A stretch of DNA of 64,000 nucleotides, taken from positions 124,001-188,000 of the forward strand of contig CAJQUW010001420.1 of the NCBI GenBank assembly GCA_907163375.1, given 5' to 3'. This document shows positions 1 through 10,807 of the stretch, in pieces. The DNA comes from Prostheceraeus crozeri (Eukaryota; Platyhelminthes; Polycladida; Euryleptidae). The notes beneath the pieces were generated by a model. The model did no database searches. It was not told the origin of the DNA and saw only the letters and a program-made list of their open reading frames with translations. Position 1 is the first letter of the stretch, and each line of letters begins with the position of its first letter. The translations under genes and the position numbers were made by a program.

Positions 1-480
1 ATGATGTTTCCAAGATATGAAATAATAATCATATTTCAAGCTATGATAGAAAACAACAGATATCACACTTACGTACATGTACATCAACTAAATGATTATA
101 ATGACTTTCGAATTGATATTTGACAATGGATATGTGTTTTGACAATCTCTGTCTTCTAGTCATAGAAATGGAGCTACACACATAGAGGGCGTGGATGATC
201 CACATTGTGAGAATGAAAAGGGAGATGCAGAAAAAAGTAAGGTACAAAAAGTAGTATTGCATAGCCTACGACATATTTTCAGAGATAATACATGCATTTA
301 TTAATCTTGAGGCAACGATATCATAACGATGTCATAGATTTTCGTAGGCCATACATCGCAAATGTCACTTATTGGAAATACATTAAGAGCATAGACATTA
401 CCCTGTCGTCATTTTTCAATACTTATAACATAGAAGTTACTGCTAAGATCATAGACTTATAAATTGCAGAAGAATGTAGC
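1..480. other. Non-coding, no gene recognised
   Basis: I see no convincing coding region; the open frames are short and unlike any family I know. Bases about 385-470 reappear with a few changes at about 11038-11122, so part of this stretch belongs to a dispersed repeat. Confidence 0.5.
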
Positions 481-579
481 ATTATATCATGGGTTTTTAG
501 GGCAGTAATATCAGACATAGGCGAGGCTGCGTTAGACCAGACTGTCTGATATTTCTGCCCACAAAATCCATGATATAAT
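481..579. repeat. Imperfect hairpin
   Basis: The left arm (481-517) and right arm (543-579) are near-perfect reverse complements of about 37 bases, around a loop of about 25 bases. Both arms contain the string atatcagaca or its complement. It is one of several long hairpins in the first 7 kb and at 16.9-17.9 kb. It could be a tiny palindromic MITE or the remains of a fold-back element. Confidence 0.75.
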
Positions 580-697
580 GCCTTTGTATGTAACTCTTAA
601 GAAGTCTATGAATATTGCAATTCTTGATCACTATTAGTAACAGATAATAGGGAGATGAAGAAATCTTTGATTGACTTTTATCGAAGTCTATGAAAGT
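571..697. repeat. Dispersed repeat, copy 1 (matches 2679-2800)
   Basis: This block and 2679-2800 share more than 100 bases with few changes (for example ttgcaattcttgatcact against ttgcaattattgatcact). The match starts right at the edge of the hairpin at 481-579. No coding capacity is visible. Confidence 0.75.
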
Positions 698-785
698 TTG
701 CTCTCTCAATAGATGGTAGTTCATGAAAACTTTGAAAGTCCATGAATGTTTGCAATGTGAATAGATTTGAAATTCAGATTTCTAT

Positions 786-905
786 CAAAAAATGATTTGA
801 AATATCCATTTACCAATTCATTCATCAATAGATTCTCAGGCTGGAGTGACGGACGACTGTTCATGCATAGACTTCCAAATTTCTCTGGACAGATAGGTTG
901 AAATC
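786..905. repeat. Dispersed repeat fragment (matches about 4731-4805)
   Basis: The stretch from atttgaaatat through ctggagtgacggacgac recurs at about 4731-4790. The following bases, around atttctctggacagatag, recur at about 2600-2630 but joined to a different partner. The pieces are mosaics of one repeat family. Confidence 0.65.
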
Positions 906-910
906 AACAT

Positions 911-2570
911 TTTGGAGAGCAGCTCACCTGCCAGCACAGCATGTATGTATATTTATGTACATTAGGAGTTCGGACGCATGAGCCTACACATGATTATGCT
1001 CTAAACGCATGTGATACATCTCCGCGTTATTTGCTAATTTTGCGATTTTTCTTCTAACAACTTTCTCAGAACTGAGGCATTTGACATTTCATGAACAAAT
1101 ATTTTGCACATGCTGTTGAAAAATGTCATTGAATTCTGCTCAAAAACTTTGCAGCTTCAGGATGTCGAACATTGCCAACTCACTATTTGTGACAATACAT
1201 TCCCGACAAAAATAACTTTTTTTACATTTCAGGAGTGAAGGACAGCAAGCATCACTTATATCATCTCGATTATTAGGACTCATATTGAAATCAGATTTTG
1301 TATTCAAACATTCTCCTGCATACACTTCATCTTCTGTGGTTGTCTGCATGATATTTTATCATCAACACTTCTCAGACTAAATCCGGAAAACTTCAATTAA
1401 GTTATTGTTTTCATTTTCTTGTCACTCTCTGTAAGGTGACGCACGGAGATAAAATAATATGCCCCAGTCATTTGAGGTATCCAGCTAAAACCCCTCTCAA
1501 TGTGATCTGGCTGTGCTTTTCCGAGCATTGGCCATTGGTCTCAGAAGAGTCTCCATCAGGTCGGATCACCTGATAACTGTTCAGACCTCCTTAGAAGAAG
1601 CTGCTCAGGTTGTAAATGCTTATTGTGTCCATCATGATTGTTTTCATGAAATTGAATTCAAAGAAGGATCTCCTTATAGTTCACTTTTCTGTTCCCCTTC
1701 ATTTCAGGACATACATAATGGAATCGGTAGCTTCTCCTTTCCTCTCGAAACTGTTCCTTACATAGCAATGGTCGATGCTTTGGTTGGAGCTTCCATCCGT
1801 TGAATTCGGCTTCACGGAACTTTGTCAGTCTTTCCCAAGTATTACATAATTGAATCCGATTTCGAATTTCTATTGCTGGCTGGTCATCCACAGATTATCC
1901 AAAAGTCATCAGATTGACAACTTTGGAAAACTTGTGATAGATGATAGATACATTATGTGCTGCTGGGAATGGATTTCTCTCTGTGATAGATGCAGACTTT
2001 CGTAGATTTTTCTACAGTCAATGATGCGACGATGCTGGAGGGGAAGATTTCAACTTATAATCGCCATTTTTAGTCCATTATCGTTTTGAGATGTCACAAA
2101 CCCAGATGGAATGGTTTCTTTCTAAATTTTAGACAAAACTGTCATAACAAGAAATCTTCCGATTGTGTTTCCATTCCAGGACATATACTTGAAAACGTGG
2201 CCATGCCGGATCGCGGCTTTGTAGTTGTTTGGAGAAGCATCTAGACAGATAAAGGAATTTTGATGGCACTGTACTTTAGATCACGCTGTTTCATTTCTTC
2301 AATTTTTCTTCATTGCTTGCCATGATGATCCATGTCTTTCGTGGTGACATTGAAGTCAGATTCATGGAATTGAAGGTTACACAAGACGTCACACAAGGTT
2401 GCACAAGAATATTTAGTTGGGACATAATACTTTCAACTAAATCGATGCAATCACAAAGTCAAATTTCATTGTTATGCAGGCAGAGGAATGTATTTGTGTT
2501 AACCGTCATTGCATTTCGGTTCGCAGCCAGCAACGATCTTTTGCAACACAAATGTTGGTTGGCCTGAACA
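911..2570. other. Non-coding, no gene recognised
   Basis: The longest open frame here (96 codons near 1513-1803) shows no known motif, start context or splice signals. I see no transposon ends. Confidence 0.4.
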
Positions 2571-2678
2571 TGTATAAAATGATTTCAAATTTTGCTCATC
2601 TATCTGTCCAGAGAAATTTAGAAGTCTATGGTTCATGGCTATCTGGTGCGGTGAGAATTCTATGTGAAATTGGCGGGC

Positions 2679-2800
2679 ATATAATGCTATTGTATGTAAC
2701 TCTTGAGAAGTCTATGAATATTGCAATTATTGATCACTGTTAGTAACAGATAATGGAGATGAAGAAATCTTTGATTGACTTTTATTGAAGTCTATGAATG
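2679..2800. repeat. Dispersed repeat, copy 2 (matches 571-697)
   Basis: Second copy of the block at 571-697. It is preceded here by a block at 2630-2680 that recurs at 4792-4850, so different modules are joined in different orders. Confidence 0.75.
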
Positions 2801-2814
2801 ATTGCAAATGTGAA

Positions 2815-3071
2815 TACGTATATAATAAAGGACTGATTTGAGGATTTCCATGCTCAGAATGTCCAAGGACGCGTGAGCGTCCGAGGACATTCTGAATAGC
2901 ATGGAGATCCGAAAATCAGTCATTTATTAATATATAGCCAGCGCCATGGAAATCTGAATAGTAGTAATATTACTACTATTTAGATTTCCATGCCAGCGCC
3001 AACAAGTAAAGTCCAAGATATCCATGGATTAGCATGGAAATCCTCAAATCAGTCCTTTATTATATACGTAA
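2815..3071. repeat. Nested palindromes upstream of Crypton 1
   Basis: Three overlapping inverted repeats lie here. The first has arms 2819-2872 and 2876-2937 with the self-complementary centre ggacgcgtgagcgtcc. The second is a compact palindrome at 2945-2992 centred on tagtaatattacta. The third is a second right arm at about 3018-3071, again complementary to 2815-2860. Such a stack could block DNA replication or form a cruciform. It directly precedes the Crypton 1 start at 3146, which may be chance. Confidence 0.8.
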
Positions 3072-3145
3072 AGTCCAAGATATCCAAGATCCATAGTAAT
3101 TTAAAAATTACTGTAAGCTTTTCATTTTTATTTCGGATCAGCACA

Positions 3146-4507
3146 ATGATGGAAGAATTAGCTGGCTTAACATATGACGATGTTGTGGAAGTTTTTGGTG
3201 AGGAATCGGATGGTAATGAAAATCCAGTTAATAAGGTCCTTGAAGAAGATCAAGCAAGTGGATGTTTTGGATGTACATCCAGAGAAGGGCTAGAAGAAGA
3301 TTTAGAGAATAGAATTCCGAAAAATACAAAAGATAAAGCTAAATGGTCTATGAACACATATCAAAAATGGCTGTTTGAGTGGAGGCTAAGAATCGATGAC
3401 ATTCCAAAGGTTTTGAAGCCAATTGAAGAATTTACTCCGAACGATTTAGATCACACGTTGCAGTATTTCTTTTGTGATGCTAGGAAAGTCAATGGCGAAA
3501 GATATCCACCACAGACACTCAAAGAAATTGCTGCCTCAATACAGCATTATTTCAACAACATGTTGAAATGGAATATGTCTATATTCTTGGACAAAGAATT
3601 TAAAATCTCTATAGAAGCCCTCGATTCTCAGATGAAGCAGAACGCAGCATTGGGGTTGGCTAAACCTAGAAAAAGAGCAGCGGTCATTGAATATGAAGAA
3701 GAGGAGGAATTATGGAAGAAAGGAAAATTTGGTAGATCTAATCCGGAGCAGCTTCTCCATACTCTTTTATATCACTTGGGTCTTCATCTTAGCCTCCGAG
3801 CATGTCAGGAGCATCGTGATCTTATTTATGGTGATCAATCACAAATTCAATTGATTACAGATTACACGGGAGAATACTTACTTTACACAGAGAATTTCCA
3901 AGAACCATACATTTGGCCTAAAACACTCGAGAATGGAGCCAAAACAAACGAGAATTTATTCGCTGCCAGAAGATCCTGGAAAATGTGTCGTTTCTCTTTA
4001 CAAAGATTATGTCTCACATCGTCCAGAGGCTCATAACTTGCGAAGTCATAATGCATTTTATTTATCGTGTAAGCGCAACCCTAAAGGCCCAGTTTGGTAT
4101 AATGCAATGCCATTGGGAGTCCATTCCATTCAAAAAGTCACAAAACTGTTGTTTAGCATGAGTGATCCCAAGAAATATATAGCCAACTCTAGCCTGCGGA
4201 GGACTGTTACTAACAGGTTAATTTCATCTGGAATTAACAAAGAAGTTATTCAAAAGAAAACTGGTCGTGTGTGGTAAGCGCAAGCGCCGCTTACATCGAG
4301 GCCATCTCACATGAGAAACGTATGAGTGCTGCAATCTACAAGAGGAATGATGACGCCGATCAACCGCGAACATCAACAATTTCTATTCGTAGCAATGAAC
4401 TTCCCAGTCAGACAAGCAACAATGCTGTTTCTAATAACAATACATGTTCATTCCAGCCTACATTCAATAACTGTACTGTGACAATCAACTACTACTACAA
4501 CAATTGA
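3146..4507 (+). pseudogene. Crypton tyrosine recombinase, copy 1, decayed
   Basis: Cryptons are DNA transposons that move with a tyrosine recombinase instead of a DDE transposase. The likely start is the ATG at 3146; the frame is open further upstream only through the palindromes. An acidic N-terminus (about residues 1-60) is followed by the Crypton/DUF3504-type segment WSMNTYQKWLFEW and by LHLSLRACQEHRDL, which carries the first catalytic arginine of the R-H-R-Y set. The reading shifts frame near 3.93-3.96 kb and again near 4.27 kb. In the C-terminal part, NSSLRRT occupies the place of the usual HxxR, with asparagine for histidine, and AAYIEA holds the likely nucleophile tyrosine. The tail ends in SFQPTFNNCTVTINYYYNN, like the NCT-type tails of DUF3504 proteins. 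With two frame changes and a lost histidine it is probably dead. Family assignment is firm; exact subfamily is not. Confidence 0.85.
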
Positions 4508-4554
4508 ATGGGTGTTATTTAACAATGTAATCGCTGATACTGTTTGTTCAGAGA

Positions 4555-4632
4555 AGTTCCAGGACATTCTGACTTGACCTTGACTTTCCAGGACATTATA
4601 TCATTCAAGGTCAAGCCAGAATGTTCTGGAAC
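4555..4632. repeat. Hairpin downstream of Crypton 1
   Basis: Arms gaagttccaggacattctg and cagaatgttctggaacttc are near-perfect complements, extended inward by tgaccttga and tcaaggtca. The stem is about 30 bases with a short loop. It lies some 50 bases after the Crypton 1 reading frame and could belong to that element's 3' end. Confidence 0.75.
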
Positions 4633-4730
4633 TTCACTTATCATAGTTATCATACAATAAATAGTTGACCATTATACACTTTTGAAAGACTCAAAACTAC
4701 AATAGAAAAGGGACATAGAAGTTGGCTATA

Positions 4731-4945
4731 TTTGAAATATCGGTTTACCAATTCATTCATTGATGGATTCTCATGCTGGAGTGACGGACGACGGTTCATG
4801 GCTATCTGGTACGGTGAGAATTCTATGTGAAATTGGCGGGCGTATAGTGGTGCATTATATACCCTCCAACGCCGGGCAATAATGAATTTCAAACTCATTT
4901 CAATCATTTCTATGACCTCCAAAGCCATCGAGAGTGAAATACAAT
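4731..4945. repeat. Mosaic of dispersed repeat modules
   Basis: This stretch strings together modules seen elsewhere: 4731-4790 matches 786-860, 4792-4850 matches 2630-2690, and 4850-4945 matches 6358-6462 at more than 90 percent by eye. Confidence 0.7.
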
Positions 4946-5069
4946 ATAATACTATTGCATCGGTATGACACCAGTAATGTTGTTATGATATCGACGCGTG
5001 CGCGTTAGCGCACGAGATGATATCAGTGATAGCATTACTGGTGTCATACCGATGCAATAGTTATATTGT
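4943..5069. repeat. Long hairpin with CpG-rich loop
   Basis: Arms of about 55-60 bases (4943-5000 and 5012-5069) pair around gcgtgcgcgttagcgcacg. Each arm contains cggtatgacaccagtaatg or its complement. A third related piece, cattactggtgtc, follows at about 5091-5103, so the palindrome is part of a larger repeated unit. Confidence 0.8.
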
Positions 5070-5215
5070 TTACGAGATTTCTAGTTCCATCATTACTGGT
5101 GTCTGTTTAAAGTCACTGATATCTTGATGCCGTCTAGGAGATATCGATGACCTACCAAATTTCAAATCCCAGTTCAATAGGTAGCTATTTTCTTTCTAAG
5201 TGAAGCATATCTAGC

Positions 5216-5859
5216 GTGATGACATACTCCGGATTGATAGATTTCAGTCAATTGAAGGGCAATTCAATCTGTGGACTAGATGACGCAGAAATTCAAGAAA
5301 TTGTCAACATTCAAGAATTACTGCGAAACGAAGAAGCCTTTCCAAATCTGTGCGATTTATTGAAGTACAATCAAGGAAATTGTCCTGTAGTTGCAATTGA
5401 GACACTACTAAGTAGATTGCCAGAAAATGCTGAATATCTTTTTTACAAGCCTCTGAAAATTGGCGTGATTCCAAGTGCTGGTACAATTCCAACCTCGTGT
5501 TGGGATCTCAAACATAAGGGAATTTGATGAAGAAAATCTCTCAAAATGCTAATTTATCTAAATTGTACACCTCACATTGTGTTCGTGCGACTTTGGTAAC
5601 AGAAATGTTCAGCAATGGAGCAACAGTTCAAGACATCCAATATGTCACAGGGCAAAAAAGTTCAGACTCTGTGAGGCGATATCTGAAACGCGTTCGTGAT
5701 TCCAAGAAACAGGACTTCTCGCGGATGCTAGTAAACAGCTTTAGCACTTCAACAGGCTCAACAAACATCAGCTCATCAAACTCGGAAAGTAAGTTTTTGA
5801 CTAAAATATCATTTGATGAAAATTGTCATTACATCAACTGCTTTCCTTATACGGTGTGA
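5216..5859 (+). pseudogene. Crypton tyrosine recombinase, copy 3, internally deleted
   Basis: The N-terminus reads GLIDFSQLKGNSICGLDDAE, clearly related to the start of the Crypton at 15.3-16.7 kb (VIDFSRFPDNMISGLTIEE). From about residue 60 the frame jumps straight into the C-terminal half (FYKPLKIGV, then SHCVRATLVTEMFSNGATVQ and SVRRYLKR after a stop near 5527). HCVR gives the HxxR pair and RRY the likely tyrosine nucleophile, while the second histidine position reads TGQK. About 270 residues of the central region, including the first catalytic arginine, are missing, so this copy cannot be active. It lies 700 bases downstream of copy 1 on the same strand but is a different lineage. Confidence 0.82.
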
Positions 5860-6506
5860 GGCTCCTCCAAACAAAAAATAGTTGTGGAAGCAGATGGGAA
5901 CAGGAACTTCGTTCGAATATTTTTTGAATAAGAGACATAAAGACACAAAGTTATAAGTCATAGACGCATCACGGATGCTTTTTGATAAAAATGCAATAAA
6001 GCATCATATATGTTTTTGCTGTTTCAATAATCATTAATTGGTGCAAAACATAAATGATACATTAGTCAGAGAAACAGTGCACAATCAATAGCATACCAAA
6101 TAATAGACAGATAGTCAAGTTATCCAATTTAAAGGGATTCATTGGAAATTGATTTCCAAAGACTTTTCTAATGTTCCCAAAAATATGCAAATGTAGGCCT
6201 ACTCTCTGGTAGTAATTTTGCAATGCAGATCTCTCACGGCTTTAAGGTCATTCGATGTCTATTTCCGTCATTGATGGTGTCATCTTACATGGCAAAGGAT
6301 AGGAGGACATCGGCAGTTATCTATGACAAAACCGCATTGCTGGTGTCAAATCTTATAAACAATAGTGCATTATATACCCTCCAATGCCGGGCAATAATGC
6401 ATTTCAAACTCATTTCAATCATTTCTATGACCTCCAAAGCCATCGAGAGTGAAATACAATGTTCTGCTACAGAGAGTCTAGATGTGGATGCATATAAACA
6501 AACAAT
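5860..6506. other. Non-coding with repeat module
   Basis: No gene is recognised. Bases 6358-6462 repeat 4850-4945. The remainder is AT-rich, unique within this window. Confidence 0.45.
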
Positions 6507-6621
6507 GGAAATACCACATGAGATTTCTCGGTAAGTAATGAACAAATCTTCGGCCGCGTTCGGTCGCTAACGCGGCCTCTGATTTGTACATTATTTACCT
6601 TGAAATCGCATATGGTATTCC
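6507..6621. repeat. Hairpin, uninterrupted copy of the 17.0-17.9 kb palindrome
   Basis: Arms 6507-6560 and 6569-6621 pair imperfectly around the centre ggccgcgttcggtcgctaac. The outer ends read ggaaataccacatgag and the complement-like catatggtattcc. The same hairpin occurs at 17007-17850, where a 0.73-kb element interrupts it, so this copy serves as an empty site. Confidence 0.8.
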
Positions 6622-7250
6622 TACATTTGTATATTGTTAACTTCTCTCATCCACATTGTACCATAACTCAATTTCGCACAATACAATAATATCGATCAAT
6701 GGTTTAGATTAAATTATTACATTGTCTTAAAAATGTCAAATTTACAAGTTTGCGATTTTGATGTTTGCAAACTTGAAAGTCCCAAAAATACATGATTTTC
6801 TAATAGCTCTGCAGACCTTATTGGTGCATCCTTCTTAACCGCATTTTCACCATCAGATAAAGCAAATTGCCATCTAACGCAGCAGTATTTCAAATTTGCG
6901 GTACTGTATAATATGTAGTCAGGATCGTGCTTCGAATAAGACAACCCCTTTTCATCAAATAAGACCCACGAGACAGGAAAGCAGGTATTTTTGAAAATTC
7001 AAGTGGTTGAGGGAAAGTTTCGGTCATGTGCTACAATTGCACCAAAAAGGAATGTCAACCTATTGCTAGAACCTATGAAATACTGCTTTGGGAAAAGAGT
7101 AAAAAAATTTGTACGAGGACCTTTTCTGAATTTTGTAAATTGATTGACTATTTGTGCGTTTTATGTAGCAACAAAACCAAACCTATTTTCAATTATGCGC
7201 AACTGTCAAGGAATATTTCCTCAACTGCAATTTATATAGTGTCCTTTGCG
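6622..7250. other. Non-coding, no gene recognised
   Basis: AT-rich sequence. Open frames are short and none shows a family motif. Confidence 0.4.
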
Positions 7251-7261
7251 GATCATTGTAG

Positions 7262-7920
7262 AAATGTTGAATCCTGACCAATATGACTACAAAAAGTGTC
7301 AAAACTTCAAAAAAGGTGTCCTGTGTACAGGAAATGAAGGAGGAGGACCAAGTCCTTGCGCTCTCGGTGTTGATGGGGTCAACATAGAAGATATTGCATG
7401 TGCAGCTAAATATTCTGTACATAGTGAATATATATATATATATATAGATATATTTAAAATATATATTTCCAAACATCTATTGCTAAATATATTTCTACTT
7501 TTTTGTAGAAAATTCAAAACTTTACTTTCAGTCTCATTAACTGAGCTTAACTGACTTAAGCGAGCACATGTTCAACATGTCTTTTTAGCTGGATTTCGCC
7601 TGGCAAGTGAGGAGGAAACTACGACAATGAAGATGAAGTTCAAAAATACCGTCCTGTTAAAGAAAATTTGATTTATCAAGGTTACACGATGCCTTCAACT
7701 GTAAAGTTCCTCATAGCATCGACCCAGGATAAGTGCAAGACGGATAATCAAGTGCAAGTACCCCTGATCGGTAAGTTTCTGTAAAATTTATTTGCAAATT
7801 GGTAAATTGCTATGTGAGTGAAATGTCATTTCAGGACACCTCTCTGTCGAACTATATAGCAATTACCAGGAACAGTTCGAAGACACCGTATTTAATCTCC
7901 CAGCAGCATGCCAGGTAGGC
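7262..7920 (+). other. Possible exons of an unrecognised host gene
   Basis: Three pieces look exon-like. The first follows an acceptor-like cattgtag and reads NPDQYDYKKCQNFKKGVLC then GNEGGGPSPCALGVDG up to about 7420. The second follows ctttttag near 7588, reads FRLASEEE and then, in another frame, YRPVKENLIYQGYTMPSTVK, and ends at a good donor, atcg|gtaagt, near 7770. The third follows tcatttcag near 7834, reads HLSVELYSNYQEQFEDTVF and ends at ccag|gtaggc near 7916; joining at these sites keeps the frame. Several cysteines suggest a secreted protein, but I recognise no domain. An apparent frame change inside the second piece means it may be a pseudogene, or I may have the boundaries wrong. 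Confidence 0.3.
7429..7466. repeat. AT dinucleotide repeat
   Basis: A run of about twelve AT units, slightly interrupted, falls between the first and second exon-like pieces. Confidence 0.85.
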
Positions 7921-7959
7921 AAGTCCACCTAAGTTTTGATTGTCAACTGGATGTTTTAT

Positions 7960-8340
7960 CGGCTCTCACTGAGGTACTTGAACCTTAAGACGATGACAAT
8001 GATGGATCCAGATGTTGCTTGCCTTCATTTTGCCAATTCATTGCATTGAACCATCGAACTCTGTGACATATAATTCTTCCCTTTTCCACTGTCATGCATT
8101 GTAAAACCTGTGACTCGTGTCTCGACGATCTTACAAGTAGTGATCACGTGATCAGTGTACTGTAGTCCTTCAATCGTGTGTAGTAGTGATTCGCACTGAC
8201 TGGCCTATGTTTAAAGGAGATACTCTGCTGGCAAGGTGGCAAGCTGAAAACATCCGATCAAGTGTATGAATTTTAAACAAATTCAGATGACCTACTTTAT
8301 TTCTCATAATAATCAAAGATGTCATCCATCCATCCATGTC
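7960..8340. other. Non-coding, no gene recognised
   Basis: No coding or repeat signal recognised in this stretch. Confidence 0.4.
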
Positions 8341-8399
8341 CAATCAACGATGAGTGCCAGAGACTGATATGCTTCGCTCCCATAGAATTTGATGGTCAA

Positions 8400-8890
8400 A
8401 GCGCATCACTTTGCTGGAAGTCAAACTGATTTAGAACGATAGCACATGCAGAAACTTACTAAGCGGGCAAAAAGAAATTTTTAATGCCTTAAAGAGATGG
8501 GAGAAATAGTCGCGCGTCGCTTGCCGATTGTTATGAATTCCTTCAAAATGCTCCTATCCCTGCGATTCCTTCAGATTCGAAGAACTCAGGTTATTGCGAA
8601 TAAGTTTTCTCAATAATGCTGGTCCCTCCGATCATTATTACAAAAGATAACAGGCGAAAGAAGTAAAACGTTCACAAACTTCTCTGTAGAGCTTGATATC
8701 GTCTGCGTCTCTTTGCTGTGTGATCCGGTTGACAACAGTCACTAAAACTTCGCACATTTTGGCTTGTTTAATGCTGAACTGGCTGCTCATTGTTCGATTG
8801 CTATGGTATTATGTTAGCAGATTGTGGCATTTCATTAGTGATACATGTTCCAATGCTTCCTTTCTAGTCAAACAGAAGAAAAGACAACCT
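8400..8890 (+). repeat. Dispersed repeat, interrupted copy (left part)
   Basis: This block matches 17930-18440 in reverse complement over about 500 bases at roughly 85-90 percent by eye. It continues after the Penelope-like insertion at 10796-10830. The complementary strand of both copies keeps a partly open frame of about 60 codons (NRTMSSQF), but the copies differ mostly by amino-acid-changing bases and this one has a stop, so I do not call it a gene. Confidence 0.8.
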
Positions 8891-10795
8891 TGTTGATAAG
8901 AAGAACCAAATCTCTTGGTGGCTCCGTACGTCTTTATTGATCACGTTTAAAAAACAGAAGAAATATGCACGGATCTTCGGCCTTGTGCCTTCTTGGTGCG
9001 ATGTTCAAACAGAACGTTACAATGTGCTTGCTTTAAATAGGTAGCTTCCACAACTAAACATCAGCAAGTGAACACTCTTTAAGGCTCAGAACATTCCCTT
9101 GATCAGCGGATAGTTAGTCAATTCCGATTTTCTATTTATCTCAGGTTTCGGGTCTCGAATGCACTTACTTTCCTCTATAGTAACATCACGACTGTTTACT
9201 TTTTTCGACAGAATTTGAATGGAAAAATCTTCAACACCGCTGATCTGGTGTTTACTGTTGTGCTGGGCTAAGACACTCAAATTAGTTTTATTTTTCACAC
9301 TACTTTTATGTTCTTGGTGTTTCATTTTAAAGGTCTAGATGACTTTCCAATATATTTTTCATTACAAATTTTACAAGTATATTGATACACCACATGTCTG
9401 TCTTGACAGTGGTATTTTGGGCCAATTTCTTTGCATGTGTAACACGCGCAGGCATTAGCGAGAGACAAGTTTTTCTTTCTAGTAAATTGCTCCAACGTTA
9501 CGTTCGGTTTCGTCACTAGGTTTCCTTTTATGTCATATTTTTTTATCATTTTCTTTATTTTTTTGTTACAGACATCACTTATGAAAGGGATCACGAGGTT
9601 TGCTTTATCCTCTCTTTTTTGTTTGTTTCTGTTCTTACTTATCTTTTTTCTTTGATTGAGATCTTTTTTAGTATCTCCACTTTTTCTCAGAATGCTAAAA
9701 AATTGATTTTTAGCCTCACTGTAGTAAATTTCATCGGAGCAGTGCGCTCTGATATACTCCAAACGTGAATTAATGAAATTAGATTTTATGTGACTCTCAA
9801 CAGAAGAATCCTTTTGTAGAACGATGTCCGAGTGACAACTTTTATGGTACCACTTATATTCCGCCATTTTGTTAGTGGTGAAAACAGTAATATCTAGGAA
9901 ATCTAAGCCAACTTCCGGTGGATTAGCTTCAACAGTAAAGCTTATTTCCGGCAATATTTGATTAAATTCTTGTTTAATCTGCCTGATAATATTTTCTTCA
10001 AATTCTATAGACCCTATAATCACGTCATCAATATAGCGTTTGTAAAGTTGAGGGACGAATGTCAAGTTTCTCAATGCGTTTATTTCAATATGGTGGAGGA
10101 AGATAATAGCAAATGCGGGTGCGAACCGGCATCCCATCGGCACTCCTCTAATTTGGCGGTATATTTTATCATCATAACTGATTTCATAGTTATAGCAAAT
10201 GAAACGCATCATATTTTTGATGTCAGATATACTGATGTTAAAATGGTCAATTTCTTCATAATGTTCAGTAATAGAGGCGATATTATTCTCTATGCCCTTG
10301 TCAATAGGTATACTTGGGTATAATTGCTCCACATCTAGACTAATGAAAACTGGATGCTCCATATTTGCGTAGTTGACTTCATTTAAATGTTAGATTAAAG
10401 TCTTAGAGCTATGATCTAAATGTGCCGGGATGAATTGCAAAATTTGAGTCAGTATCTGTGAAAAACACTAATATACCTTATCAACTGGAGTTTCGTGTAC
10501 TGAAGCTACTGGCCTCATCGGGTGCCCTCCAATCACTGGGTTTTTGTGGTCCTTAACAAAACCGAAAAATTTAGCTGGCTTGCTACCACAACAAATCAAT
10601 TTATCTTTCTGATACTTCTGTTCTATCAGAGTGCTTTTTTTTAGCGAATTTTTTAGTAAAGAATTGAATTGATCCATACATATTTCTTTTATAATCTGTA
10701 TTTTAAACGTGATCAATAAAGACGTACGGAGCCACCAAGAAATTTGGTTCTTCTTATCAACAATGACTGTGCTCCTGAAAAACCTGATCAACCAT
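8891..10795 (-). mobile_element. Penelope-like element with GIY-YIG endonuclease
   Basis: The element is flanked by the direct duplication aaaagacaacct (8879-8890 and 10796-10807). Bases 8891-8953 are the inverted copy of 10700-10762, an inverted terminal piece of the kind Penelope-like elements often carry. The coding order on the minus strand is reverse transcriptase then GIY-YIG nuclease. The paralogous repeat at 17.9-18.4 kb lacks the insert and reads straight across the junction, which shows the exact insertion point. At 1.9 kb it is shorter than full Penelope elements, so the 5' part is probably missing. Confidence 0.88.
9086..10791 (-). pseudogene. Penelope-like reverse transcriptase/GIY-YIG protein, broken
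   Basis: The N-terminal piece has FFGFVKDHKN and HPMRPVAS, the Penelope-type finger motifs. Then come SLDVEQLYPSIP, RQIRGVPMGC and YIDDVIIG, the palm motifs with the catalytic aspartates. A basic linker (KKDLNQRKKISKNRNKQKR) leads to a cysteine pair, VVYQYTCKICNEKYIG, the start of the GIY-YIG nuclease, and the end of that nuclease follows with EH, a glutamate and the asparagine near PEIN. The product would copy its RNA from a nicked target and insert it. The frame is interrupted in about three places, so this copy is not expected to make the whole protein. Family assignment is firm from the DVxxLYxSIP, YIDD and YIG motifs together. Confidence 0.88.
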
Positions 10796-10807
10796 AAAAG
10801 ACAACCT

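Noticed and set aside
1513-1803. 96-codon open frame on the plus strand
   Set aside because: No start context, motif or splice signals; the length is not unusual for 64 kb.
2990-3145. Upstream methionine at 2990 as the start of Crypton 1
   Set aside because: The extra 52 residues come from the palindromic repeats; the acidic N-terminus typical of the family begins at 3146.
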